A stretch of 64,000 nucleotides of DNA from Xanthomonas sp. DAR 34887 (lineage in GTDB: Bacteria; Pseudomonadota; Gammaproteobacteria; Xanthomonadales; Xanthomonadaceae), in NCBI RefSeq assembly GCF_041245805.1, contig NZ_CP162490.1:153501-217500 (forward strand), given 5' to 3'. Position numbers and translations under genes: made by a program. How positions within the stretch are numbered: the stretch's first letter is position 1; the number at the start of each line of letters is the position of its first letter. Positions 33,493 to 41,102 of the stretch are shown piece after piece. A model generated the notes under the pieces. The model searched no databases. It saw only the letters and a program-made list of their open reading frames with translations, and was not told where the DNA came from.

Positions 33493-33801
33493 CTACAGCC
33501 TGCCGGCCAAGCGTGCCATCAAGTCCATGCGTTCGTGAAAGATCGCCACGATCAACGCCGGGGCGTTCTCACGCGGCAGGCAGAAGACGTAGTGGTGTGC
33601 GCAGTGCGCCACCCGCAGCGCCGGATAGAGCGCGCCAAGCTCCCTGAACGATCCCTCACCCTTTGCGAGGCGAGCAATGCCCTGTTCCAGCTCAGCGATG
33701 TACCGGCGCACCTGCGGTTCGCCCCAGCGTTGCATGGTGTAGCGGACGACACTACGCAGATCGGCCTCGGCCGCCTCGGTGAGGACGTAGCCCTTGGTCA
33801 A
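33493..33801 (-). CDS. ParE/RelE-superfamily toxin
   Basis: 102-residue toxin of the ParE type: MTKGYVLTEAAEADLRSVVRYTMQRWG (L-EAAE-DL---Y--E-WG pattern), QVRRYIAELEQGIARLAKG, then AHCAHHYVFCLPR and IVAIFHERMDL, the typical last strand and helix. ParE toxins poison DNA gyrase; whether this one does is inference. The start overlaps the antitoxin stop (ATGA), the normal arrangement with the antitoxin first. Confidence 0.9.
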   Translation of the reverse strand: MTKGYVLTEAAEADLRSVVRYTMQRWGEPQVRRYIAELEQGIARLAKGEGSFRELGALYPALRVAHCAHHYVFCLPRENAPALIVAIFHERMDLMARLAGRL

Positions 33802-34052
33802 GCGTGGCGGCCCTTGGCCAGTTCTTCATCGAGAATGTCGCCGACGCTCTTGGCGGACACCTTGCCCGCAAGTCCCTCTCCGATGCGCACGCCCAACACG
33901 GCTTTCAGTTCCTGCCACGTCTGATCGGCGTCCACATCGCCGGGGAATAAGCGTTCGAGCGCGTATTGCTTGATGGTCTTGCCCTGCAACGCGGCCAGCG
34001 CCTTGAGGCTCTGGTGCTGCTGATCGCTGAGATCGATGGTCAACCGGCTCAT
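33798..34052 (-). CDS. ParD-like (ribbon-helix-helix) antitoxin
   Basis: 84-residue antitoxin. The N-terminus is a ribbon-helix-helix domain (MSRLTIDLSDQQHQSLKALAAL-GKTIKQYALERL) that binds DNA and probably autoregulates the pair; the C-terminal part (VSAKSVGDILDEELAKGRHA) would wrap the toxin. GGAGG lies just upstream of the ATG at 34052. The frame remains open upstream to 34451 but there it crosses the repeat at 34122-34209, so the short form is right. Confidence 0.9.
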   Translation of the reverse strand: MSRLTIDLSDQQHQSLKALAALQGKTIKQYALERLFPGDVDADQTWQELKAVLGVRIGEGLAGKVSAKSVGDILDEELAKGRHA

Positions 34053-34121
34053 GGGGCCTCCAAAAACGCACAACCCCACATTAGCACATGGGCGTTGAGC
34101 GCCAGAGGGGGATGCGGGAAT

Positions 34122-34209
34122 CGCCCACACCCTGGATGTGCAACCAGCGCTATGCCAGCATGCCCACGCGGAATTCACATCCAATAGCCAGGCAGGGGGC
34201 ATGGCGATG
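34122..34209. repeat. 88-bp interspersed repeat, copy 1
   Basis: About 88 bp starting CGCCCACACCCTGGATGTGC and ending CCAGGCAGGGGGCATGGCGATG. It matches 35935-36023 at roughly 90 percent. Internally it has inverted arms (CCTGGATGTG ... CACATCC-AATAG-CCAGG). Translations of such copies in reverse give a recurring spurious peptide (LLDVN-AWACWHSAGCTSRVW), showing it is an interspersed element. Confidence 0.85.
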
Positions 34210-34298
34210 CAGCAGGACAGGGAGCGTTGCGGCCGGGGCCGGCAGCGGGGATGCACAGTGGCGCGCCATGGCGCCGGCCGGTGCGGGCGGGGTGGCGC

Positions 34299-35771
34299 AT
34301 GAACCGCACGTGGCTCGCCGCGCTGGAGCGGCTCGGCGTGGCGCAGGACGCCGACGAATCCACGATCAAGCGGGCCTATGCGCGCCTGTTGAAGCTGCAC
34401 CGGCCGGACACCGACCCGGCCGGATTCCAGGCGCTGCACGAGGCCTATCAACAGGCCCTGGCGTGGCGCCGCCGATCCGGTGGCAGCGAGGAGCCGCGCG
34501 ACGCCGTCGCGGTGATCCAGGAACCTGCCGCGCTGGAACAGGCGCCACTGCCGCGCGACGCCATGGGCGAAGTGCCGCTACCCCCAGCGCCATCGCCACC
34601 GGCGCCACCGCGTGCGCAGGCTCCCCGCGAGATGCCGCTGCCCACAGCGCCACCACGCCGGGAGGCGCCCTGCGATCCGCACGCAGTGGCCCTGGAGGTC
34701 GTCGCGCACGCCGTCGACGGCACCGCGGCCGCGCTGCAGCACTGGCTTGAGCAACATCCCGTGATGTGGTCGCTGGGCGACAAGGTGCGCGTGGGCCAGG
34801 CCGTGTTCGGCCTGCTGGAGCGGGAGCCCCAGCCCATCGAGAACACCCGATTCGACGTGCTGCAGCGGTTCTTCGAGTGGGATGCGCTCGGCGGCAACGT
34901 GGACCCGCTGCGCCTGGAAGACGCGCGCCACGACGCCCACCATGCCTGGGAACTGCGCCCCGATCCGGTGGAGGCGCTGGCCGACGCATTGAGCGCGATG
35001 GGCCCCGCCAATGTCCCCGCCTGGAGGCTGCGCAAGGACCTGCGCCAGCTCTCGCCCCCGTTCGCATGGCGCAGCGCCCTGTTCAATGCCATGCCGATCG
35101 GCGAGGCGGACCGCATCTGCGACCTGCTGGACTCGCTGCAGCGCGTGCCGGCCGGCACGCCGGTGCCGCCCATCGGCGAGCGCAACCGCGCGTTCTGGCG
35201 GGCCGCCGCCGATCCGGCCCGGCTCACCCTCGACCGGATTCTGGTCTACGCCGCACGCTGCCTGCTGGTCACCGCGATTCTTTCGTTCTTCGTCGTGCCG
35301 ATCGCGGCCATCCGCAACGCATCCACCGTGTGGGATGTGCTGCGGCAAGCCGCGTTGGCCTGGGTGTACGTGAGCGCCGTGGTGGTCGCTTGTGCGGCGG
35401 CCGTCGAGTTCTGCCATTGGCAGGCATTGCCGGAAACCGCGGTGCGGCGCTGGCGCTGGGCGCATCTGCTGTGCATTCCTCTCCTGTCGGCAACTACCTT
35501 GTTGCTGGCCGACAGGCTCTGGTGGCCCATTCCCTGGGTAATGGCCATCGCCTTGCTGATCGTCGCGTGCATCCGCGGCTTCCAGCGGCACTACCTGAAT
35601 CCGTTCCACCAACCCGTGTGGCGCGTGGCGCCGGTGCTGCTGCTGGTGTGCTTCGTCGCGCTCACGTCGCACGTGATCGAAATTCCGTTGGCCGCGGCGA
35701 CGCTGTACTGGCTGTTGGATGCGGGGAGACAGCTGGTTCGGCAGCGTAAGCGTTTGGTGCGATCCGCCTAG
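34299..35771 (+). CDS. Membrane-anchored J-domain protein
   Basis: 490-residue protein. The N-terminus is a J-like domain: TWLAALERLGVAQDADESTI, KRAYARLLKLHRPDTDP, FQALHEAYQQAL. The canonical HPD tripeptide is replaced by H34-R-P-D, one residue longer, so stimulation of DnaK is uncertain. A Pro/Ala-rich linker (about residues 75-130) leads to a helical middle and then four to five transmembrane helices (about 315-480: CLLVTAILSFFVVPIAAI, ALAWVYVSAVVVACAAAV, VAPVLLLVCFVALTSHV). The start is the ATG at 34299, which begins MNRTWL; the open frame goes further up. The gene lies between two copies of an 88-bp repeat. Confidence 0.85.
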   Translation: MNRTWLAALERLGVAQDADESTIKRAYARLLKLHRPDTDPAGFQALHEAYQQALAWRRRSGGSEEPRDAVAVIQEPAALEQAPLPRDAMGEVPLPPAPSPPAPPRAQAPREMPLPTAPPRREAPCDPHAVALEVVAHAVDGTAAALQHWLEQHPVMWSLGDKVRVGQAVFGLLEREPQPIENTRFDVLQRFFEWDALGGNVDPLRLEDARHDAHHAWELRPDPVEALADALSAMGPANVPAWRLRKDLRQLSPPFAWRSALFNAMPIGEADRICDLLDSLQRVPAGTPVPPIGERNRAFWRAAADPARLTLDRILVYAARCLLVTAILSFFVVPIAAIRNASTVWDVLRQAALAWVYVSAVVVACAAAVEFCHWQALPETAVRRWRWAHLLCIPLLSATTLLLADRLWWPIPWVMAIALLIVACIRGFQRHYLNPFHQPVWRVAPVLLLVCFVALTSHVIEIPLAAATLYWLLDAGRQLVRQRKRLVRSA

Positions 35772-35930
35772 CGGGCGGCTAGCTGAAAGTGGCGAGTGTG
35801 GCCCGCGTAAGTGCACACTGACCCCGGTTTCCGTTCGGCAGCATCAGCGTGCGACTCGATCTGCGTAGCGGACGAGCAGCTGAACGTGGCGGGGTCGTCT
35901 GCGTAAGTGCACTCTGACCCCAGTTTTCGC
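35771..35930. repeat. Two imperfect direct repeats resembling IS ends
   Basis: 35771-35833 and 35867-35930 share AGCTGAA-GTGGCG and GCGTAAGTGCAC-CTGACCCC. Repeated GTAAGTGCAC-TGACCCC blocks are reminiscent of the multiple terminal repeats of IS21-family elements. No transposase remains next to them, so at most this is the scar of one. Inference. Confidence 0.5.
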
Positions 35931-35934
35931 GGAC

Positions 35935-36023
35935 CGCCCAAACCCTGGATGTGCAGCCAGCGCTATGCCAGCATGCCCATGCGGGATTCACATCCAATAG
36001 CCAGGCATGGGGGCATGGCGATG
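35935..36023. repeat. 88-bp interspersed repeat, copy 2
   Basis: Second, directly oriented copy of the 34122-34209 repeat, with inverted arms CCTGGATGTG and CACATCC-AATAG-CCAGG. Together the two copies bracket the J-domain gene (about 1.8 kb apart). They could mediate deletion or mark the ends of a transferred segment. Confidence 0.85.
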
Positions 36024-36062
36024 AAGCCATGGAATAGCGGAAATCAAAAAAAGGGGCTATTC

Positions 36063-36643
36063 ATGGACCACGATAAGGCGGGCCGCCGTGAGCTAATGGT
36101 CAACGGGAGGCACGTTGGCTGGTTCGAGGCCACCGGTGATGAGGAAAATGATCTGCAGCTTGCGATAGCAAGGATCAAAGAGCTTGGTTACGAAGCACCG
36201 GATGTACCGCAGTGGATGCGGATACGTCAGCAAGCGATGGACTTTCGCGATGCATGTGGTCTGCTTATGAACTATGACCAGAACGAGCGTGCAAAGGAAA
36301 GGAGGCCGCTGTCAGTCCCCTACGTTGTCAACTCGGCTCTCTGCATCGAACTCTATCTTAAGGCTCTATCTTTGAGACACGGCCGCGAGCAGAGGGGCAC
36401 GACCTTCTCAAGATACATGAGCGCCTCCCTTCCGGCGCCAAAATTGCTCTTGAGAGCAGTGTGAAGGGCGCCCAGCTTGAGGTTGACTACACAGGTAGCA
36501 CGGACATCAGGGCGTTGCTTTTGGTAATTAAGGATAACTTCTCGGAATGGCGCTATCTGCATGAACATGAGCAGCTTGGCATGGTGTCTATGTCTCAGTT
36601 GCGCTTCCTGCGCGCTGTAATGCACCGAGCTTGCCTGAATTGA
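36063..36643 (+). pseudogene. HEPN-like protein gene with a single-base frameshift
   Basis: The frame from ATG 36063 (MDHDKAGRRELMVNGRH) runs through VVNSALCIELYLKALSLRHG and then goes off at about 36394. The next frame continues the same protein: GHDLLKIHERLPSGAKIALE ... LRFLRAVMHRACLN, stop at 36643. 'ELYLKAL ... GHDL--LHE-L' is typical of HEPN-type helical proteins. Restoring one G in the GGGG run at 36394-36397 joins the parts into 193 residues. The restored protein has two candidate R-x4-6-H motifs (REQRGH across the break, R-FLRAVM-H at the end). Could be decay, phase variation or a sequencing error. GC is visibly lower than in neighbours. Confidence 0.75.
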
Positions 36644-37078
36644 TCCTGCTAGGTTCAGAATTTCGCAAAATGTACCTGCTTGTACATCGTCGGCACTATA
36701 GTTGTCGTCGCCGGAGTAATGTCAAGTTCCACTGATTGACCGTAGTGGGTTTGCTTGGGCCGACGCCATGTCGCAGTAAACATTGAGGAATAGCTCCTTA
36801 TGCCATGGGGTTTCTACGCATGGGCACTAGCCTGTTTTCCGCGTGTCTCTCTCTCGGGCAGAATTGACGCGAGTAGCAGTCAGACAATGTAGCCAGCGCA
36901 TCAAAACTGGTGATTTACCGTTTGCGCGCTATCTGCCAAGTCCCAAACTAGCTGTAACGGGGTCAGGCCCACTTATCAGTGGTCGTGGTGTGTTTGCGTG
37001 GCCCATGAGCGGGCCTGATGCCAGCAAAGCGGTGGGTCTTGGCCTCGACCATGGCGAGGAAGGCGTGGTAGCTCGTTC
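36644..37078. other. Gene-free stretch in the accessory island
   Basis: 435 bp of lower-GC DNA without a supported gene. It contains a short relic (36891-36926) resembling the 5' end of the Mrr-type pseudogene at 39951-39986, and a 23-mer (36955-36977, TAACGGGGTCAGGCCCACTT then ATC) that recurs with three changes at 39341-39363. Confidence 0.6.
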
Positions 37079-37873
37079 TCAATCGCGCGGCGGGTCCCAT
37101 CGCAAAATGAACGATTGGTAGGAATCTTTGACCAATTGGGCAGCTTGGTGCGCTCGTTGATTTTGCTTGGGTTTGCCAAGCGTAACTGCCGCGCGCATTG
37201 CTAACCAAGCGAGAACGGCGACGTGAGGTACAAGCTCGAACATCTCTTCGGCTGTCGTCGATGCACCCACTGGCTCTTTGGTGCCATCCGTACGCTGGCG
37301 GGCGCGTCCACCGTAAAGCTGGACGACCTCCCTGCCACCGTGCACCATGCCATGCCACCCTTCGATTTCGGATTGCACGACTTGCGGGAGTCGGTCGCGT
37401 GGCTCAAGCTCGAAAGCCTCAGATACGATAATAGCGAGCTCCCCTGCTGGTAAGCGGATCTTCTTCCCAATTTGTCCAGGCCTTGGATGAAGGGACGTTC
37501 TTGACGGCATCTGGTTCTTTTCGAGGAAGTAGGCTACCTCGCCATCTGTTGCCGGTTTGGCGAAGAACGCACCCCGTAAGAGCGTCTCGACTAGTGGCCG
37601 GTAGAGCGTTAGGGCCGCAAAATGGCCATGTCCGGGTGCAGTAGCCAGCACATGACAGAAGCCCCAAGCTTGGTCGATCGCGGCCATCAACAGCGCAAGG
37701 GCCGTCCTGCCGCGCACGCTCTCTGGATACTCCACTGCGATCAGCGTATCGCGTGAAATATCGACTAGCCGCCGGGCTTGCGTGGCGCATTCCGCAAGTT
37801 CCTCCAGCGACCTCGACGGCGGGCCCCGCTGGTGCGCGAGAACTAATCGAATAGCATTTTCCAAGGTATTCAT
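37079..37873 (-). CDS. Uncharacterised protein (DUF6988-like), accessory
   Basis: 264-residue soluble, mostly helical protein starting MNTLENAIRLVLAHQRGPP. The segment LTLYRPLVETLLRGAFFAKP with DGEVAYFLE nearby, and the preceding RTALALLMAAIDQAWGF, recall the uncharacterised DUF6988 group; this is recognition from memory and not confirmed. No catalytic motif is visible. Codon use and GC are lower than in core genes. The neighbours are a HEPN-like and a nuclease-like gene, so a role in defence or mobile-element biology is possible but unproven. Confidence 0.65.
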   Translation of the reverse strand: MNTLENAIRLVLAHQRGPPSRSLEELAECATQARRLVDISRDTLIAVEYPESVRGRTALALLMAAIDQAWGFCHVLATAPGHGHFAALTLYRPLVETLLRGAFFAKPATDGEVAYFLEKNQMPSRTSLHPRPGQIGKKIRLPAGELAIIVSEAFELEPRDRLPQVVQSEIEGWHGMVHGGREVVQLYGGRARQRTDGTKEPVGASTTAEEMFELVPHVAVLAWLAMRAAVTLGKPKQNQRAHQAAQLVKDSYQSFILRWDPPRD

Positions 37874-38019
37874 TCGAGTGGCCGGCGCTGAGTTCTCGTC
37901 GAATCGCGTGCGTTGTTTAGAGCTTGAAAATTAGTCTATTTGTGGTCAACTTTGTATTTCTGAGATAGTCCAGTGCCACTAGCAATGCGAGCAGCGTGAC
38001 GCCAGCGTCCCTTCCTCAT

Positions 38020-39312
38020 TTATGATCTTGCGGCTTTCACCGATTTTTCTGCCTTGGCTGCTTTTTCGAGTTGGGGAATATCGAATACGAGGACAGTCAA
38101 AGTGAGCTCGCGGTTGTCATCGGCTGGATGGCGTAGGACAAATCGATAACCCGATTCATGTTTCCAATTGAGTGTACGCTTGTGGTTCTGGTGCGCCTCG
38201 CTAGCAGTCCTGATCTCTTCAAGAACCTTACTCGTGTCCTTATTCTTGTTGAATATCAAGATTGCCGTCTTCGTATCTCGCCATGAAGAGTAGCCAAGCA
38301 ATTGATCAATTGTATCTTGGTAGACTTTTGTGCCTTTCCAAAACTTGCACTCTCCTATAAAAGCGTTCTTACCATCGATCCGGAGCAAGATATCCGTCTT
38401 GCCCGCGGCATTGAACGTCTCGCCTGTTGCCTGCCCTTCGAACTGGCCGTTGAGCTGAACGAGGTAGTGGTCGCGCAGCGCTTCTTCACCCATTGTCGCG
38501 AATGTGGACGGACTGCGCTCCATCACCTGCGTCATACTTTGGACCACCTTGAGCACATGCTCGTAGTGTTCCATGCTCATGGTCGGTTCTGGCTCAAATG
38601 GCGCGGTGGACGCTCTGGGAAGTGTGGGCGCCACCTTCTTGCGGATTGCGGGAGCGGCATATGTCTTGGGCGCGTCCGTTCTTACCTTCAGTGGAATGCC
38701 TAGCGATGCAAGTCGGTTCTGGTTCTTTAGCAATCGTTCTTTGCGATCATCGATGACTTGGGTTGCTCTTGTAAGTAATTTCGCGTTGTGCGCGCGAATG
38801 TCATTGGTGACCCAATCGAGGTGTTGCTCAATCTCCTGAAGGCGGCGTTCGGCCATCACTTTGACATCCCTATCGGCGTCATGCGGGACTTCGAAGCTGA
38901 TCGTAAGGACTCCTTCGCGAACGAATCCTGCAGGCGTTCCAGACAGAGTGAAAGTGCTCGGCTTGGCTTCAAATAGGTTGTGGTCGCCATCAAACGGGAC
39001 CTCGATATCGATCCGCTGGCCTGGTATATAAAAGGGGCCACGGTGTTCGTCACTAAACCACCGGTTGCCGTCACGCGACACGTCTACCTGCACCTCGTGA
39101 TTGCTTGCAGACCATTCTTCTCTGCGTAGGACTGGCGATTGCAACGAGTATTTCTCTTTGAAGTATGCTGCAAAATCTGCAGTCGGAGTGTTCAGGAGCT
39201 GGTTGGCATCGATGCCATCAATCTCAGATTCCATAGCGGCAGTCTGTTTGTCCAAGTGCTCGCGAAGATTAAATTTACGAAAAAGCGACCCATAGCGGTG
39301 ATGCAGTGACAT
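38020..39312 (-). CDS. PD-(D/E)XK nuclease-like protein, accessory
   Basis: 430-residue protein. The C-terminal part (about residues 255-400) has a PD-(D/E)XK core: G-KTDILLRIDG (Asp near residue 306), then AFIGECKFWKG (E-C-K near 321-323), followed by YQDTIDQLLGYSSWRDTKTA and AILIFNKNKD, the pattern of restriction-endonuclease-like folds that pack a QLL-Y helix behind the active site. The N-terminal 230 residues are unrelated to anything I recognise and contain a helical, possibly coiled-coil stretch (RRLQEIEQHLDWVTNDIRAH). The region is markedly AT-richer than the flanks. A defence nuclease is a reasonable hypothesis. Confidence 0.75.
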   Translation of the reverse strand: MSLHHRYGSLFRKFNLREHLDKQTAAMESEIDGIDANQLLNTPTADFAAYFKEKYSLQSPVLRREEWSASNHEVQVDVSRDGNRWFSDEHRGPFYIPGQRIDIEVPFDGDHNLFEAKPSTFTLSGTPAGFVREGVLTISFEVPHDADRDVKVMAERRLQEIEQHLDWVTNDIRAHNAKLLTRATQVIDDRKERLLKNQNRLASLGIPLKVRTDAPKTYAAPAIRKKVAPTLPRASTAPFEPEPTMSMEHYEHVLKVVQSMTQVMERSPSTFATMGEEALRDHYLVQLNGQFEGQATGETFNAAGKTDILLRIDGKNAFIGECKFWKGTKVYQDTIDQLLGYSSWRDTKTAILIFNKNKDTSKVLEEIRTASEAHQNHKRTLNWKHESGYRFVLRHPADDNRELTLTVLVFDIPQLEKAAKAEKSVKAARS

Positions 39313-39374
39313 GACGTTGCCTCCAAGTAACGGGGTAAAGTAACAGGGTCAGGTTCACTTATCCGGTTCCTCGT

Positions 39375-39992
39375 CATCGCGGGAATTGACTGCAGCCAAG
39401 GAAGGCCTCCCCCCGTGCGCCTGTAGGTCCGCTGTGCCACGTCACTCCCGTACTGCCGGCACGCGCGCGCTTGAGGGGCAGCGCCGATCGCCGGGACAAG
39501 CATCGGCTCGATCCGGGAGTTGAGAGATGCCCCGTCCGCGCCGCCGCGTTGCGCTGCTTGGATCATCTTTAGCAAGCGCTCACCACCGATCAGCTCGATT
39601 GGCTTGCCCTGTGCAAACCGTGTTGCCTCTTTCACGCTGTAGCCCTGGTGGCGGTAGGCTTCGCCGACGAGTAGCTCGAATTGGCGCGAGCCGCCGGCGG
39701 CAAGGCTTTCCAGGGTGGTACGGGTGTCCAGCAGGCGACGGCGATGGCGCGCGCCGAGGAAGGAGAAGAGCGCAGAGATCCAACAGACGATCAGCACGAT
39801 CCACGCAAGCGGCGCGAGCGTGTTGTCCGCGTGTTGCGCGATGCCTTGTGCCAGCATGCCGCCGTGCTGGGAGAGCCACCATGCGAGTCCATAGCGCACG
39901 GCAAGAAAGCCAGCTATGCCCACCGCTAACCCAAGCGGCCACGGCAACGCAGCCAGCGCATCAAAAGCGGTATTTCCCCGTTTGCGTCCCAT
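39375..39992 (-). pseudogene. Decayed Mrr-type restriction endonuclease with zinc ribbon
   Basis: The N-terminus is intact: MGRKRGNTAFDALAALPWPL, two transmembrane helices (PLGLAVGIAGFLAVRYGLAW; LAPLAWIVLIVCWISALFSF), then FELLVGEAYRHQGYSVKE, the start of an Mrr-like domain. It then jumps directly to ATRFAQGKPIELIGGERLL, the end of that domain; the intervening core that holds the catalytic D and QxK is missing. Downstream, a topoisomerase-type zinc ribbon is degraded: CRQYGSD replaces CxxCGSD, and EAFLGCSQFPR is in another frame and followed by a stop. The ORF that continues to 39192 past this point is fortuitous. 3' limit approximate. Confidence 0.8.
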
Positions 39993-40243
39993 GCGACCCC
40001 CGTCCCAGAACCAAACATAGCGCCAGAATCAGCAGCTGTCCGCCTGGCGATTGCGTCGTCTACGAAACGAGACGCGAGGTGCTTCAGGGCAGCGGTCGAG
40101 CAGACGGCCCCGGTTCGAGGTTACGGTCACGAGGGTCATTGCGCGGCTGAAGCTCCCAGTGAATATCTGTTTTTTGGATATCAAAAAGAGCGCGCTACGG
40201 TGGTTATGCGGACGACCCGTCCGCCTACGTCAGGACGGATGCC

Positions 40244-40573
40244 ATGACGACTTCGAAATCCCGCCGGACCACTGCTCCACGGCACACCCCACTAGCAGCC
40301 AAGCAGCAGACGCAGGAAGATCGCTTCACCTTCGGCGTCACCCTGCAGCAGCTCGATCAGTTCCACGCGCTGTTGCGCGCAATCACCGCGCAGAGCGACA
40401 TGGTGGCGGTGTGCAGCGCTGCGCCGCTGGACGACAAGAGCGTGTCGATTCTGGGCGAGAGCATCTTCACTGCCGCCCGCGCGGTGCGCGGGATCGTGGA
40501 CGAGATCCACGCACAGCGGCTGGGCGGCGATGGCCTGGTGCCGGCATCGCATGGGGAGCAGCGCCATGCGTAA
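40244..40573 (+). CDS. XAC0095-like small protein
   Basis: 109-residue protein with a basic N-terminus and the body FTFGVTLQQLDQFHALLRAI ... DDKSVSILGESIFTAARAVR. This pattern matches the XAC0095-type family of small Xanthomonas proteins, often found next to symE. No signal peptide or known catalytic residues. Its stop overlaps the following symE-like start by 8 bp, so the two are coupled. Role unknown; antidote or regulator of the SymE partner is a guess. Confidence 0.75.
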   Translation: MTTSKSRRTTAPRHTPLAAKQQTQEDRFTFGVTLQQLDQFHALLRAITAQSDMVAVCSAAPLDDKSVSILGESIFTAARAVRGIVDEIHAQRLGGDGLVPASHGEQRHA

Positions 40574-40922
40574 GTCTCTCTCCCGCACAGCCACGGCTCC
40601 GCGTAAGCGTGCGCCACACCAGCCAACGGAATTTCGCGAGTGGACCATCGTCGAGCCGACGCTCACGCCGATACTGACGCCCAAGCAGATCGCCGCCGAA
40701 CTTGCCGCGGAGGCGGCGCGAAAGCCGCGCGCACTGCGCCGCACGCGTCCGCCGCAGCGCTGCAAGATGGGCTACGGCTATTACCCGGCGAGCAACCAGG
40801 TGGTGCCGTCGCTGCGCCTGCGCGGGCGCTGGTTGGAACAGCTGGGCTTCGCCATCGGCAGCACGCTGTGCATCGAGGTGCGCGCCGGCGAGCTGGTGGT
40901 GCGTGTGGCTGGCGCGGATTAA
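40566..40922 (+). CDS. SymE-family toxin-like protein
   Basis: 118-residue protein with a basic N-terminus and a C-terminal SymE domain (AbrB-like fold): YYPASNQVVPSLRLRGRWLE, QLGFAIGSTLCIEV-AGELVVR. SymE of E. coli is an SOS-induced RNA-cleaving or nucleoid-binding toxin controlled by the antisense RNA SymR; no LexA box or antisense promoter was identified here. The ATG at 40566 lies inside the end of the XAC0095-like gene. Sits at the edge of the accessory island. Confidence 0.85.
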   Translation: MRKSLSRTATAPRKRAPHQPTEFREWTIVEPTLTPILTPKQIAAELAAEAARKPRALRRTRPPQRCKMGYGYYPASNQVVPSLRLRGRWLEQLGFAIGSTLCIEVRAGELVVRVAGAD

Positions 40923-41102
40923 CGCGGTAGGCGGCCATTGGGTGCAAGGCCGCCCACGCGGTTGGCATGAGGGGCATGTAGGAAATCGGGTTGCGAGTGT
41001 CCCCCGCGCCCTCGCCAAGCCCTCTTCATCTCCGCCCGCGCCCCGACCGCACTTACATGCTAGCGTTCCGCTGCCGAGAGCAGGCTGGCCACAGGAGCGG
41101 GC

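Noticed and set aside
36843..37121. A 92-codon plus-strand open frame in the accessory island
   Set aside because: It crosses the Mrr relic and the 23-mer repeat and has no ribosome-binding site or family resemblance.
39192..39374. C-terminal part of the open frame starting at 39992
   Set aside because: After the broken zinc ribbon it runs antiparallel-free into the 5' end of the nuclease gene in another frame; not conserved protein.
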